Shown here in pieces: positions 18,754-27,420 of a DNA stretch of 64,000 nucleotides (position 1 is the first letter of the stretch; every line of letters starts with the position of its first letter). The stretch covers positions 1,860,001 through 1,924,000 of the forward strand of contig NZ_CP154351.1 of the NCBI RefSeq assembly GCF_039519235.1, read 5' to 3'. The stretch is from Micrococcus sp. 2A (lineage in GTDB: Bacteria; Actinomycetota; Actinomycetes; Actinomycetales; Micrococcaceae). The notes beneath the pieces were generated by a model. It had not been told where the DNA came from and made no database searches. It saw only the letters and a list, made by a program, of their open reading frames with translations. Both the position numbers and the translations under genes were made by a program.

Positions 18754-19764
18754 GTGACGGACACCGACGCCATCCCCGCGAGCCCTGCCCTCCCGGCCCG
18801 GCCCCGCGAGCCCGCCCGGGCGGCCGACCACCACCGCTCTCCCTTCGTGGAGCTCGAGCGGCAGACCTGGTCCCGCCTCGCCGCGGAGATGGCCCAGCCC
18901 TTCGACCAGGCGGACGTGGAGCGGCTGCGCGGCATCGGCGACACCCTCTCCCTCACCGAGGTCGCCGAGGTGTACCTCCCCCTCTCCCGGCTCCTGGGCA
19001 TCAACGTCGAGGCGTCCGGTGCACTGCGCAGCGCGACCAATGCCTTCCTGGGCGAGCACACCGGCCGGACCCCCTACGTGATCGGCGTGGCGGGCTCGGT
19101 GGCCGTCGGCAAGTCGACCACCGCGCGCGTGCTCCAGGAGATGCTGCGCCGCTGGCCCACCACCCCCCGCGTGGAGCTCATCACCACGGACGGCTTCCTC
19201 CATCCGAACGCCGTCCTCGCCGAACGCGGGCTCATGAAGCGCAAGGGCTTCCCGGAGTCCTACGACCGGCGCGCCCTGCTCCGCTTCATGGCCGACGTGA
19301 AGTCCGGGGCGGAGGAGGTGCGTGCGCCCGTGTACTCGCACATGACCTACGACATCGTCCCCGGCGAGGAGCAGGCGGTGCACCGCCCGGACGTGCTGAT
19401 CGTGGAGGGCCTGAACGTGCTCGCCCCGCCACGCACCCGCACCGACGGCACGGCCGGCCTCAGCGTCTCCGACTTCTTCGACTTCTCCGTGTACGTGGAC
19501 GCCCGTGCCGACTGGATCCGCCGCTGGTACATCGAGCGCTTCATGGACCTGCGCTCGGGCGCCTTCCGCGATCCGCGCAGCTACTTCCACCGCTACGCCC
19601 ACCTCTCCGACGCCGAGGCGCAGGCCACCGCGGAGCACATCTGGGACACCATCAACGGGCCCAACCTCCAGCAGAACGTGCATCCCACCCGGGGGCGGGC
19701 GCGACTCGTGCTCACCAAGAACGAGCGGCACGAGGTCACGCGGGTCCTGCTGCGCAAGGTCTGA
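18754..19764 (+). CDS. coaA: Pantothenate kinase (type I)
   Basis: 336 residues; phosphorylates pantothenate, the first and rate-limiting step of CoA synthesis. P-loop GVAGSVAVGKSTTARVL (about 111-127), ELITTDGFLHPNAVL, YDRRALLRFMADVKSG, PVYSHMTYDIV, LIVEGLNVL and the C-terminal NLQQNVHPTRGRARLVL are all type I CoaA signatures. Longer open frames extend upstream, but GTG at 18754 is chosen from the -10 box 6 nt before it. The N-terminal 25 residues are Ala/Pro-rich. It is divergent from galE. Confidence 0.95.
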   Translation: MTDTDAIPASPALPARPREPARAADHHRSPFVELERQTWSRLAAEMAQPFDQADVERLRGIGDTLSLTEVAEVYLPLSRLLGINVEASGALRSATNAFLGEHTGRTPYVIGVAGSVAVGKSTTARVLQEMLRRWPTTPRVELITTDGFLHPNAVLAERGLMKRKGFPESYDRRALLRFMADVKSGAEEVRAPVYSHMTYDIVPGEEQAVHRPDVLIVEGLNVLAPPRTRTDGTAGLSVSDFFDFSVYVDARADWIRRWYIERFMDLRSGAFRDPRSYFHRYAHLSDAEAQATAEHIWDTINGPNLQQNVHPTRGRARLVLTKNERHEVTRVLLRKV

Positions 19765-19843
19765 GGCCCGCCTCGTGGCCGGACCCTCGTCGCCCCGGCC
19801 CGGCCGAGCCCCGGACACGGTCGGCGCCGGCCTCGAATGGCCA

Positions 19844-19849
19844 TAGACT
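19844..19849 (+). promoter_or_regulatory. -10 box TAGACT of mscL
   Basis: TAGACT ends 6 nt before the ATG at 19856, predicting a leaderless mscL mRNA. Confidence 0.55.
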
Positions 19850-19855
19850 TGCCCC

Positions 19856-20302
19856 ATGCTTCAAGGATTCAAGGAATTCATCCTCAAGGGAAACGTCATC
19901 GACCTCGCCGTGGCCGTCGTCATCGGCGCCGCCTTCAGCAAGGTGATCAACGCGGTCGTGGAGAACGTGCTCATGCCGTTCATCTCCGGGCTCGTGAAGG
20001 CGCCGGACTTCGACCAGTTCGGCGTCGTGATGCTCAACGGCAACGCCATCCAGTTCGGCGTCCTCCTCACCGCGATCGTCAACTTCCTGCTCATCGCCGC
20101 GGCGGTCTACTTCGTGATCGTCCTGCCGATGAACGCCATGATCGAGCGCCGCAACCGGCGCCTCGGCATCACCCCGAAGGACGAGGAGGTGCCGGAGGAC
20201 GTCGCGCTGCTCTCCGAGATCCGCGACCTGCTGGCCGCCCAGCGCGGCGGCGCCGCGGGCACCGTCACCGGCACCCCCACCGGGACCGACCCCCGACTCT
20301 GA
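19856..20302 (+). CDS. mscL: Large-conductance mechanosensitive channel MscL
   Basis: 148 residues; pentameric emergency-release channel in the cytoplasmic membrane. MLQGFKEFILKGNVIDLAVAVVIGAAFSKVI is the amphipathic N-helix and TM1 with its pore-lining glycines; TM2 is near 62-90 (FGVLLTAIVNFLLIAAAVYFVIV); a short helical C-terminal bundle follows (EEVPEDVALLSEIRDLLAAQ). The leaderless promoter fixes the start. A long hairpin follows the stop. Confidence 0.96.
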   Translation: MLQGFKEFILKGNVIDLAVAVVIGAAFSKVINAVVENVLMPFISGLVKAPDFDQFGVVMLNGNAIQFGVLLTAIVNFLLIAAAVYFVIVLPMNAMIERRNRRLGITPKDEEVPEDVALLSEIRDLLAAQRGGAAGTVTGTPTGTDPRL

Positions 20303-20323
20303 GCCTCCCGGCTCCCCGACCCC

Positions 20324-20368
20324 GACGGGCCCCGGACACCTCCCCAACGGAGGCGTCCGGGGCCCGTC
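20324..20368 (+). terminator. Terminator after mscL
   Basis: Arms 20324-20343 and 20349-20368 pair over 20 bp with one A-C mismatch around the loop CCAAC, 21 nt after the stop. It probably also stops transcription arriving from glmM on the other strand. Confidence 0.75.
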
Positions 20369-20408
20369 CTGTTCCGGGGCGCACCCGCCGGGGGCACGGG
20401 GCCGCCCC

Positions 20409-20588
20409 CTACGGTGCGGTGGCCGCGCCGCCGGTCCCCGCGTCCAGGCACGGCAGCCATTCGAGCGCCACGCCGCGGCCGCACACCGGGGCGTCCACGG
20501 CCGCGTAGGCCACGCCCCACAGCAGCGCCAGCCCGGCCGTCAGCGCGCCGAGCAGCACCGCCCTGCGAGGCGGCTGGTCCGGGCGCAC
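20409..20588 (-). CDS. Small one-helix membrane protein downstream of glmM (59 aa)
   Basis: I read this short frame directly: GTG start at 20588, three bases after the glmM stop, and TAG at 20409. The product begins MRPDQPPRRAVLLGALTAG and has one hydrophobic helix (about 11-31, AVLLGALTAGLALLWGVAYAA) followed by a short outside tail with two cysteines (CGRGVALEWLPC, residues 36 and 47), which could form a disulfide. Tight spacing suggests translational coupling to glmM. I do not recognise the family. Its codon usage (G/C third positions) fits its neighbours. Confidence 0.6.
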   Translation of the reverse strand: MRPDQPPRRAVLLGALTAGLALLWGVAYAAVDAPVCGRGVALEWLPCLDAGTGGAATAP

Positions 20589-20591
20589 GGG

Positions 20592-21947
20592 TCAGGCGTG
20601 GAGCGCGAGCTCGCGCTGCACGACGGCGGCCAGGGACTCGGCCTCGCCGCGGGCGGTGTCCTCGTCCGGGGCCTCCACCATCACGCGCACCACCGGCTCC
20701 GTTCCGGACGGGCGCAGCAGCACCCGCCCCGTCTCCCCGAGGCGCGCCTCGGCCTCGGCCACGGCGGCCTGCACGGCCTCGTCCGTCCCGGCGCGGGCCT
20801 TGTCCACACCGCGCACGTTCACGAGCACCTGCGGGAGGCGCTGCATCACGCCGGCGAGCTCGGAGAGCGGGGTGCCGGTCTGGGCCACGCGGGAGGCGAG
20901 CTGCAGGCCGGTCAGCACGCCGTCGCCCGTGGTGGCGTGGTCCGCGAAGATCACGTGGCCGGACTGCTCGCCGCCCAGCGAGTAGTCCCCCAGCTTCATG
21001 CCGGCCAGGACGTAGCGGTCGCCGACCTGGGTCTCCACCAGCTGGACCCCCTCGCGGCCCATGGCCAGCTTGAGGCCGAGGTTGGACATGACGGTGACCA
21101 CGAGGGTGTCGTCGCGCAGGGCGCCGCGGTCCTTCAGGGCCAGCGCCATGACGCCCATGATCTGGTCGCCGTCCACGACCTCGCCGTGCTCGTCCACCGC
21201 GAGGCAGCGGTCGGCGTCGCCGTCGTGGGCGATGCCCAGGTCCGCGCCGTGCTCCTTGACCGCCGCCTGGAGCATCTCCAGGTGCGTCGAGCCGCAGCCC
21301 TCGTTGATGTTCAGCCCGTCTGGGGAGGCGCCGATGACGACCACCTGCGCGCCGGCGGCGCGGAACGCCTCCGGTGAGCAGCCGGCGGCCGCGCCGTGGG
21401 CGCAGTCCAACACCACGGTGAGGCCGTCCAGGCGGTGGGGCAGGGACTGGAGGAGGTGGAGGACATAGCGGTCCTCGGCGTCGGAGAAGACGCGCACGCG
21501 GCCCACGTCCGCACCCGTGGGGCGCAGCGGGTCGGCGCCCTCCAGGTGCTGGATGATCTCGTCCTCCTGCCCGTCGGTGAGCTTCTGGCCACCGCGGGCG
21601 AGGAACTTGATGCCGTTGTCCGGCGCGGGGTTGTGGGAGGCGGAGATCATCACGCCGAAGTCCGCGCCCAGGTCCGCCACGAGGAACGCGGCCGCCGGCG
21701 TGGGCAGCACGCCGGCGTCCCAGACGTCCACGCCGGACGAGGCGAGGCCGGCCACCACGGCCGCGCCGATGAACTGGCCGCTGATCCGCGGGTCCCGCGC
21801 GACGACGGCCACGGGCCGCCTGCCCTCCTCGAGGGCCTCGGCCCCGAGCACGGGGGCGGCCGCCTGGGCCAGCTGGAGGGACAGCTCCACAGTGAGGGTC
21901 TCGTTGGCCAGGCCACGGACGCCATCGGTTCCGAACAATCTCGACAT
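20592..21947 (-). CDS. glmM: Phosphoglucosamine mutase
   Basis: 451 residues; converts glucosamine-6-phosphate to glucosamine-1-phosphate, the step after Glm[11 protein letters not shown] is the N-terminal signature, S104 in MISASHNP is the phosphoserine, [12 protein letters not shown] binds Mg, GEQSGHVIF is the sugar-binding loop and [15 protein letters not shown] the phosphate-binding loop. The ATG at 21947 is 8 nt after a TAGACT -10 box, so it is probably leaderless. Longer upstream frames are not supported. Confidence 0.97.
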   Translation of the reverse strand: MSRLFGTDGVRGLANETLTVELSLQLAQAAAPVLGAEALEEGRRPVAVVARDPRISGQFIGAAVVAGLASSGVDVWDAGVLPTPAAAFLVADLGADFGVMISASHNPAPDNGIKFLARGGQKLTDGQEDEIIQHLEGADPLRPTGADVGRVRVFSDAEDRYVLHLLQSLPHRLDGLTVVLDCAHGAAAGCSPEAFRAAGAQVVVIGASPDGLNINEGCGSTHLEMLQAAVKEHGADLGIAHDGDADRCLAVDEHGEVVDGDQIMGVMALALKDRGALRDDTLVVTVMSNLGLKLAMGREGVQLVETQVGDRYVLAGMKLGDYSLGGEQSGHVIFADHATTGDGVLTGLQLASRVAQTGTPLSELAGVMQRLPQVLVNVRGVDKARAGTDEAVQAAVAEAEARLGETGRVLLRPSGTEPVVRVMVEAPDEDTARGEAESLAAVVQRELALHA

Positions 21948-21955
21948 GATCAGTG

Positions 21956-21961
21956 AGTCTA
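21956..21961 (-). promoter_or_regulatory. -10 box TAGACT of glmM
   Basis: Minus-strand TAGACT lies 8 nt upstream of the glmM ATG. No ribosome-binding site is seen in that gap. Confidence 0.5.
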
Positions 21962-22018
21962 CGAGCCTGAGTGGCCCGGAGCACCACCCCCGGGGTCCCG
22001 AGCGCGCCGCGCGGCCGG

Positions 22019-22024
22019 TACCAT
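22019..22024 (+). promoter_or_regulatory. Possible -10 box TACCAT of the amidase gene
   Basis: TACCAT at this spot predicts a start near 22031 and a leader of about 84 nt ending in AAGGA, 8 nt before the ATG at 22115. A GTG at 22032 also fits the leaderless spacing but opens the wrong frame. Confidence 0.3.
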
Positions 22025-22114
22025 CGAGCCGGTGGGCCCGCGCCCGTGCACCCGTCCGGCTCCCGGACGGGCGGCCCCGCGGCCCCCCGCCGCCCCGACA
22101 CGAAGGACCCCTCC

Positions 22115-22912
22115 ATGGCCGATCTCCCCGAGACCACCCCACGACGACGCTGGCCGCGCCGCGCCGTCCTGGGCGGCACCGGCGTCGCGCTCGCCTCCGC
22201 CGCCGTCGCCTGCGGATCCGGCGACGAGGCCCCCGAGGCGTCCGCCTCCGCCGGCGGCGACGACCGCCCCCGCCTGCCCGCGCCGGAGATCCTCACGACG
22301 GACGACTGGGGCGCGGTCACGCCCGCCAACTACCTCCAGACCCTCTACGAGCGCCCCTCGTACCTCGTCATCCACCACACGACGACGCCGAACACCTCCG
22401 ACGGGTCACGCCAGGCCGCCTTGGACCTCGCCCGCATGGTGCAGAAGGGCCACATCGCCCAGGGCTGGGGCGACTCCGGCCAGCAGTTCACGTTGTCCCG
22501 CGGCGGCTTCCCCATGGAGGCCCGGCACGGCTCCCGCCACGCCCTCGAGGGCGGGGAGACCTTCATGCTCGGCATCCACGCCCTCGGCTTCAACGCCTAC
22601 GCCCTGGGCATCGAGTGCGAGGGCTTCTACATGGTGAATCCGCCGCCGCAGAGCCTCTACGCGGGGCTCGTGCGGCTCTCCGCCTACATCTGCCAGCAGT
22701 ACGAGATGCCGCCCTCGCGCATCATCGGCCACCGCGACGTGGTGGCCACCAGCTGCTGCGGCGACGCGTTCTACGCGAAGCTCCCGATCCTGCGCGAGGA
22801 CGTGCGCGCCTCCCTGGAGGCCGGCGAGTACCGCATCAGCGAGGGGTTCGGGGCGGAGAACCTCCTCGACGACGCCCACGTCAACGCGGAGTGGGTCAAG
22901 CGCAACCCCTGA
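22115..22912 (+). CDS. Exported N-acetylmuramoyl-L-alanine amidase (Amidase_2 / PGRP fold)
   Basis: 265 residues. The N-terminus [12 protein letters not shown] then a hydrophobic stretch to AVAC33 looks like a Tat-type signal, possibly with a weak lipobox. The catalytic domain has zinc-ligand histidines in [10 protein letters not shown] (H87/H88) and IGHRD (H206) and a Cys in ATSCCGD, matching Amidase_2, which cuts the MurNAc-L-Ala bond of peptidoglycan. AAGGA before the ATG supports the start. It is divergent from glmM and convergent with ppk2 across a bidirectional terminator. Confidence 0.87.
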   Translation: MADLPETTPRRRWPRRAVLGGTGVALASAAVACGSGDEAPEASASAGGDDRPRLPAPEILTTDDWGAVTPANYLQTLYERPSYLVIHHTTTPNTSDGSRQAALDLARMVQKGHIAQGWGDSGQQFTLSRGGFPMEARHGSRHALEGGETFMLGIHALGFNAYALGIECEGFYMVNPPPQSLYAGLVRLSAYICQQYEMPPSRIIGHRDVVATSCCGDAFYAKLPILREDVRASLEAGEYRISEGFGAENLLDDAHVNAEWVKRNP

Positions 22913-22926
22913 GCATCCGCACCGCC

Positions 22927-22966
22927 GACGACGGCGCCCCACCCGAGCGGGCGGGGCGCCGTCGTC
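22927..22966. terminator. Bidirectional terminator between amidase and ppk2
   Basis: Arms 22927-22940 and 22953-22966 form a perfect 14-bp GC-rich stem with a 12-nt loop, between two convergent genes. Confidence 0.75.
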
Positions 22967-23005
22967 ATGCGGGGGCCTCGGCGGGCCGCCGCGTCCCGGA
23001 CGTGC

Positions 23006-24049
23006 TCAGCGCACGCGCGGGAAGGAGCCGCTGTCGTGGTCCTCGCCCATCTCGAACAGGTCCGTCGCGGGTGCGCAGATGAGCGGGTCCGGGGCGTGCA
23101 CGATCCGCGCGTCCTTGCCCGGGTACGGGAGCGTGTGCAGCACGTGCCGGATGGCCTCGAGGCGCGCGCGCTTCTTGTCGTTGGACTTCACCACGGTCCA
23201 CGGCGCGTCGGCCGTGTGCGTGTAGAAGAACATGGCCTCCTTGGCGTTCGTGTAGTCGTCCCACTTGTCGAGGGAGGCCATGTCGGTGGGCGAGAGCTTC
23301 CAGCGGCGGACGGGATCGGTCTCGCGGGAGGCGAAGCGGTTGAGCTGCTCGCGCTGGGAGACGGAGAACCAGAACTTCACGAGGTGGATGCCGGAGTTGA
23401 CCAGCATGCGCTCGAGCTCCGGGGTCTCCCGCATGAACTCGAGGTACTGCGGCGGCGTGCAATAGCCCATGACGCGCTCGACGCCGGCCCGGTTGTACCA
23501 GGACCGGTCGAACATCACGATCTCCCCGCCGGAGGGCAGGTGCTGGATGTAGCGCTGGAAGTACCACTGCGAGGCCTCGGCCTCGGTGGGCTTCTCGAGG
23601 GCCACGGTGCGGGCGCCGCGCGGGTTGAGGTGCTCGTTGAAGCGCTTGATCGCGCCGCCCTTGCCGGCCGCGTCGCGCCCCTCGAAGATGATCAGGACCT
23701 TCTGGCCCGTCTCCTTGACCCACAGCTGCATCTTCAGCAGCTCGATCTGGAGCTCGCGCTTGCGGCGCTCGTAGAGGCGTCGGCTGATCTTCGTCTCGTA
23801 GGGGTAGCCCTCGCGCCACGCGAGCGGGTCCGGGGTCGGCAGGGCCTTGTCCCCGCGCAGCTTGCGGCCGAGCTCGTGGATCTCGTCGACCTCCGCGGCG
23901 TAGTCGTGGGTCACGGCGAACGGGAGATCGGAATCCCCCGCCTCCAGCACGTGGACGGGGGTGCTCTCCGGCGACGCCGGCGCGTCGGTCTGCGCCTGGC
24001 CCTGGGCCTCCTGGGGGGCGTCCTCCGGGCGGCGGGATGAATCTGCCAT
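23006..24049 (-). CDS. ppk2: Polyphosphate kinase 2
   Basis: 347 residues, single-domain PPK2 that uses polyphosphate to phosphorylate nucleotides (or makes polyphosphate). Walker A EGRDAAGKGG (123-132), Walker B MFDRSWYNRAGVE (D181-R182), the lid region with ETDPVRRWKLSPTD and KWDDYTNAKEAMFFYT are class I PPK2 hallmarks. The N-terminal 45 residues are acidic and variable. ATG 24049 is chosen over longer frames for its GGAG 8 nt upstream. A TAGACT promoter lies 93 nt upstream. Direction of reaction (GDP or ADP preference) cannot be told from the sequence. Confidence 0.93.
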   Translation of the reverse strand: MADSSRRPEDAPQEAQGQAQTDAPASPESTPVHVLEAGDSDLPFAVTHDYAAEVDEIHELGRKLRGDKALPTPDPLAWREGYPYETKISRRLYERRKRELQIELLKMQLWVKETGQKVLIIFEGRDAAGKGGAIKRFNEHLNPRGARTVALEKPTEAEASQWYFQRYIQHLPSGGEIVMFDRSWYNRAGVERVMGYCTPPQYLEFMRETPELERMLVNSGIHLVKFWFSVSQREQLNRFASRETDPVRRWKLSPTDMASLDKWDDYTNAKEAMFFYTHTADAPWTVVKSNDKKRARLEAIRHVLHTLPYPGKDARIVHAPDPLICAPATDLFEMGEDHDSGSFPRVR

Positions 24050-24142
24050 GGCGGATCTCCTCGTGGCTCTCACACGTCTCGCGCCACCGGCGGGAGCCCT
24101 CACGCCCCGGGCGCGCCCCCGCCGCACTGCGGGGACCCTCAC

Positions 24143-24148
24143 AGTCTA
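24143..24148 (-). promoter_or_regulatory. -10 box TAGACT of ppk2
   Basis: Minus-strand TAGACT predicts a start near 24136 and an 87-nt leader ending with GGAG before the ATG at 24049. Confidence 0.45.
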
Positions 24149-24237
24149 GGCGCCGGACGCGGCAGACCCCGCGCCACCGGGGAACGGTGACACGGGGTCT
24201 GCGGGGCGGATCCGCTCGGCCGGAGCCGAGGCGCAGA

Positions 24238-24732
24238 TCAGCGCTTCGAGAACTGCGAGGCCTTGCGGGCCTTCTTGAGGCCGGCCTTCTTGCGCTCGAT
24301 GACGCGGGCGTCACGGGTGAGGAAGCCGGCCTTCTTGAGGGCGGCGCGGTTGTGCTCGCGGTCGATCTCGTTCAGGGCGCGGGAGATGCCCAGGCGCAGC
24401 GCACCGGCCTGCCCGGAGGGGCCGCCGCCGTGGATGCGGGCGATCACGTCGTACGCGCCGGCGAGCTCCAGCAGCGTGAAGGGGTCGTTGACCTCCTGCT
24501 GGTGCAGCTTGTTGGGGAAGTAGTTCTCCAGGGTGCGGCCGTTCACGGTCCACTGGCCGGAGCCGGGGATGAGGCGGACGCGCGCCACGGCCTCCTTGCG
24601 GCGGCCGACGGCTGCACCGGGGACGGTCAGGGCGGGACGCTCGGACACGGCGGCCTCGTCGGTGGAGGCGGTGGCGGACGACTCGGAGGTGTAGCTGGTC
24701 AGCTCCACGTCCTCATGCTCATTGATGCTCAT
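24238..24732 (-). CDS. rpsI: Ribosomal protein uS9 (S9)
   Basis: 164 residues. The core from about residue 36 ([24 protein letters not shown]) to the C-terminal tail [11 protein letters not shown] that reaches the P-site tRNA is standard. Residues 1-35 are an acidic, Ser/Thr-rich extension ([18 protein letters not shown]) absent from most bacteria. GGAG 4-5 nt before the ATG supports the start. It follows rplM by 37 nt as in nearly all bacteria. Confidence 0.96.
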   Translation of the reverse strand: MSINEHEDVELTSYTSESSATASTDEAAVSERPALTVPGAAVGRRKEAVARVRLIPGSGQWTVNGRTLENYFPNKLHQQEVNDPFTLLELAGAYDVIARIHGGGPSGQAGALRLGISRALNEIDREHNRAALKKAGFLTRDARVIERKKAGLKKARKASQFSKR

Positions 24733-24769
24733 GGTTCTCCTCAGGAAAAGTCTCAGGCGGTCGCCAGGG

Positions 24770-25213
24770 TCACTGGGCGACCTGGCCGATCTCGAAGGTG
24801 GCGGGCTGCTGGGCGGCGTGCGGGTGCTCGGCACCGCGGTACACCTTGAGCTTGCCCATCTGCTGGTCGGCCAGCGAGTTCTTGGGGAGCATGCCGCGGA
24901 CGGCCTTCTCCACGGCGCGGACCGGGTTGGTCTCGAGGAGCTCGGCGTAGCTCTGCGACTTCAGGCCGCCCGGGTAGCCCGAGTGGCGATAGGCGCGCTT
25001 CTTCTCGAGCTTGGCGCCGGTGAGGGCCACCTTCTCGGCGTTCACGATGATGACGAAGTCGCCCATGTCCATGTGGGGGGCGAACGTCGGCTTGTGCTTT
25101 CCGCGCAGCAGGGTGGCGGTGTGGGTGGCCAGGCGGCCGAGGACGACGTCGGTGGCATCGATGATGTGCCACTGGCGGTCGGCATCGCCAGGCTTGGGAG
25201 AGTACGTACGCAC
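24770..25213 (-). CDS. rplM: Ribosomal protein uL13 (L13)
   Basis: 147 residues. [54 protein letters not shown] and [21 protein letters not shown] are family signatures. Start is GTG at 25213 with GAAGG upstream. It is transcribed with rpsI from a promoter about 215 nt upstream. Confidence 0.96.
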   Translation of the reverse strand: MRTYSPKPGDADRQWHIIDATDVVLGRLATHTATLLRGKHKPTFAPHMDMGDFVIIVNAEKVALTGAKLEKKRAYRHSGYPGGLKSQSYAELLETNPVRAVEKAVRGMLPKNSLADQQMGKLKVYRGAEHPHAAQQPATFEIGQVAQ

Positions 25214-25526
25214 GTTGTCTGCCTTCAGGGTCGGTGATCGGTCACAGTGGCCGCGCGCTGGGGCGTGATTCCGGCGTGGGGCGCACTGTCAGTTCTCCGT
25301 GCGCGCCGGGGCTCCAGGTGAGGACTGGAAGGCGACCGGGCCCGAGGATCCCGGGGGTGCGGCGCGAGCTGAAGGCCATGCAACTGAGCCACTCGCGGCA
25401 CGACGCATCCGGGTGCGGACATGCGCAACGTCTCCCCATGCTACCGGGTCCGCGTCCCCGCGGCAAAAGCGCGGGCCCACGTCCCGCGGCGCCCTTCGGG
25501 GGCGCCCCCGACGTCGACGCCCGGAC
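25214..25526 (-). promoter_or_regulatory. rplM-rpsI promoter and long leader
   Basis: No gene is seen here. On the minus strand -35 TTGCCG (25461-25466), a 17-bp spacer and -10 TAGCAT (25438-25443) make a good promoter with start near 25430. This gives a leader of about 215 nt, long enough for an RNA regulatory structure, though I could not recognise a known L13 leader fold. The upstream part holds the truA terminator hairpins. Confidence 0.5.
25463..25506 (-). terminator. Terminator hairpins after truA
   Basis: Two stems follow truA on the minus strand: GGCGCCC pairs with GGGCGCC (25488-25494 / 25500-25506), then CGCGGG with CCCGCG (25470-25475 / 25483-25488), the second followed by CTTTTG, a rare T-run in this GC-rich DNA. 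The two stems share one base and are probably alternatives. Confidence 0.6.
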
Positions 25527-26507
25527 TCACAGGGAGCGTCGGGCCCGTGTCCCCGCGGCGCGGGCCCGCAGCACGTCCGGGTTCGCCGGGTAGGCGACGC
25601 GGGCCAGGGTCAGCCCACCCGGCGGCGCGAGGCGCACATGGGAGTCCCGCACGCGGGCCGCCAGCCGCTCGCCCGCCCAGCCGGGAGCGCGACGCCCCTC
25701 CCCCACCTCCAGGAGCGCCCCCACGATGGAGCGCACCATGTGGTGGCAGAACGCGTCCGCGCGGATCTGGACACGGACGATCCCCTCCGGGTCCCGCTCG
25801 ACCCGCAGATCCTGGACCTCGCGGATGGTGGTGGCACCCTCGCGCGGCCTGCAGAAGGAGAGGAAGTCGTGCAGGCCGAGGAGGGCGTGGGCCTCCGTCT
25901 GCATGCGCCCCACATCCAGGGCGGCGCCGTGCCAGTGCGTGCCCCGGCGGGTGAGCGGGTCCTGCGTCGCTCGGCGGTCGCTGATGCGGTACTCGTACTC
26001 GCGCCACAGGGCGCCGAACCGCGCGTCGAAGCCCTCCGGTGCACGGGCCGCGCCGTGCACCACGACGGCGCCGCCCCAGCCGGAGAGCACGCCCGCGAGG
26101 CGGCGCAGCAGGGCCTGCCCCGGGTCATCGCCCGGCCGGCCCCGGGAGAGGCCCTCCCACTCGGCGGCGGAGAGGTCCAGATGGACCACCTGGCCGCGCG
26201 CGTGGACGCCGGCGTCGGTGCGCCCGGCCACCACCGTGGCCACGGGGCGGCGCAGGATCCGCTTTAGCGCCTCCTCGAGCGCGCCCTGGACGGTGGGCAG
26301 CCCCGGCTGGGAGGCCCAGCCGGAGAACGCCGAGCCGTCATAGGCGAGGTCGAGCCGCACCCGGAGGCGCGCGTCGGGGACGGCGAGGTCCGCGGCGGCG
26401 TCTGCGTCGGGCGCGGCGAGGTCCGCGGCGGCGGACGGGGTGGAGTCGGCCTCGGCGGACGCGTCCCCGCGCGGGCGGGTGTGCTCGGCAGAGCGGTGCT
26501 CGGTCAT
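25527..26507 (-). CDS. truA: tRNA pseudouridine(38-40) synthase TruA
   Basis: 326 residues; isomerises uridines 38-40 in tRNA anticodon arms. Catalytic Asp is D98 in AGRTDAGVHARGQ; RLDLAYDGSAFSGWA and FCHHMVRSIVGALLEVG are family motifs. GGAG before the ATG at 26507 supports the start. Residues 1-46 form an Ala/Asp-rich extension that contains an 11-residue tandem repeat (see the repeat entry). It follows rplQ, as in many actinobacteria, after a hairpin. Confidence 0.94.
   Translation of the reverse strand: MTEHRSAEHTRPRGDASAEADSTPSAAADLAAPDADAAADLAVPDARLRVRLDLAYDGSAFSGWASQPGLPTVQGALEEALKRILRRPVATVVAGRTDAGVHARGQVVHLDLSAAEWEGLSRGRPGDDPGQALLRRLAGVLSGWGGAVVVHGAARAPEGFDARFGALWREYEYRISDRRATQDPLTRRGTHWHGAALDVGRMQTEAHALLGLHDFLSFCRPREGATTIREVQDLRVERDPEGIVRVQIRADAFCHHMVRSIVGALLEVGEGRRAPGWAGERLAARVRDSHVRLAPPGGLTLARVAYPANPDVLRARAAGTRARRSL
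26371..26436. repeat. 33-bp tandem duplication in the 5' coding part of truA
   Basis: 26371-26403 and 26404-26436 are two adjacent copies matching at 28 of 33 positions. They are in frame and encode two versions of an 11-residue Ala/Asp/Pro unit in the N-terminal extension of TruA, so copy number could vary without breaking the gene. Confidence 0.75.
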
Positions 26508-26531
26508 GGTGCTCCTGGGGGTCGACGCGAC

Positions 26532-26563
26532 GAAGGGCCGCCCACCGAGGTGGACGGCCCTTC
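26532..26563 (-). terminator. Hairpin between rplQ and truA
   Basis: Arms 26532-26546 and 26549-26563 pair over 15 bp with one mismatch and a tight turn, 41 nt after the rplQ stop. There is no T-run. Confidence 0.65.
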
Positions 26564-26604
26564 GCTCAGGGGATGCGCTCCCCGCCGAGGGGGTGCGCAC
26601 GGCC

Positions 26605-27348
26605 TCACTCGGAGGCGGGCATCTTCTGCGCCGCAGCGCCGCCGGCGGGCTCGAAGCCGGCGGCCACGGCCTCCTCGACAGTGGTGAACCAGACCTCGGC
26701 GGTGGTCTGGTCGTACCAGCGGGAGCCGGGGACGTGGTACTTCTTCGAGCTGGCGTTGCCCTTGATGGTCGCGCCCTCGGGAGCGGAGCCGTCCTCGGTC
26801 GTGGCGACGGCGCCGTCGATCTCGGCGGCGGTCTCCTCGGACTCGGCCACGGTGACGTCCTCGGTGGCGGCCGGGTCCACGGCCTCCACGGGGACGGCCT
26901 CGGCCTCGACCGGGGCGGCCGGAGCCGTCTCGACGGCGCGCTCGGCCTCACGGACGACGGCCTGCTTCGGGGAGACCGGATCCATGATGAGCTCGATCAC
27001 GGCCATGGGCGCGTTGTCGCCGTGGCGGTTGCCGATCTTGGTGATGCGGGTGTAGCCGCCGTTGCGCTCGGCCATGGCCGGGGCGATCACCGTGAACAGC
27101 TCGTGCACGATGGACTTGTTGGTGCGGTTCTTCGCCGCGATGATGCCCTGCACCTTGCGACGGGAGGGCAGGTCGCCCTTCTTCGCGAAGGTGATGAGGC
27201 GCTCCGCGTGGGGGCGGAGGCGCTTGGCGCGGGTGAGCGTCGTGGTGATCGACTTGTGCTCGAAGAGCTGGGCCGACATGTTGGCCAGCATGATGCGCTC
27301 GTGGGCCGGGCTGCCGCCCAGGCGCGGACCCTTGGTGGGGGTAGGCAT
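26605..27348 (-). CDS. rplQ: Ribosomal protein bL17 (L17) with long C-terminal module
   Basis: 247 residues, about twice the usual length. Residues 1-124 are the normal core ([20 protein letters not shown] ... [12 protein letters not shown]). Residues 125-195 are an acidic Ala/Glu/Val linker. Residues 195-237 form a compact-looking module: [18 protein letters not shown] then [20 protein letters not shown]. It resembles a short C-terminal module I recall from thermonuclease-like and other bacterial proteins (KGN, YHxPG, T-x-x-E-x-WF, AGF). Its role on the ribosome is unknown. GGAG-type site upstream; last gene of the alpha group. Confidence 0.95.
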   Translation of the reverse strand: MPTPTKGPRLGGSPAHERIMLANMSAQLFEHKSITTTLTRAKRLRPHAERLITFAKKGDLPSRRKVQGIIAAKNRTNKSIVHELFTVIAPAMAERNGGYTRITKIGNRHGDNAPMAVIELIMDPVSPKQAVVREAERAVETAPAAPVEAEAVPVEAVDPAATEDVTVAESEETAAEIDGAVATTEDGSAPEGATIKGNASSKKYHVPGSRWYDQTTAEVWFTTVEEAVAAGFEPAGGAAAQKMPASE

Positions 27349-27420
27349 GGTGTTTCTCCTCAGGTGGTCCCCGGTGCCGGCGTCGGCCTCGGGGTCAAAG
27401 ATTCAGGGGTGCGGTGCGGC

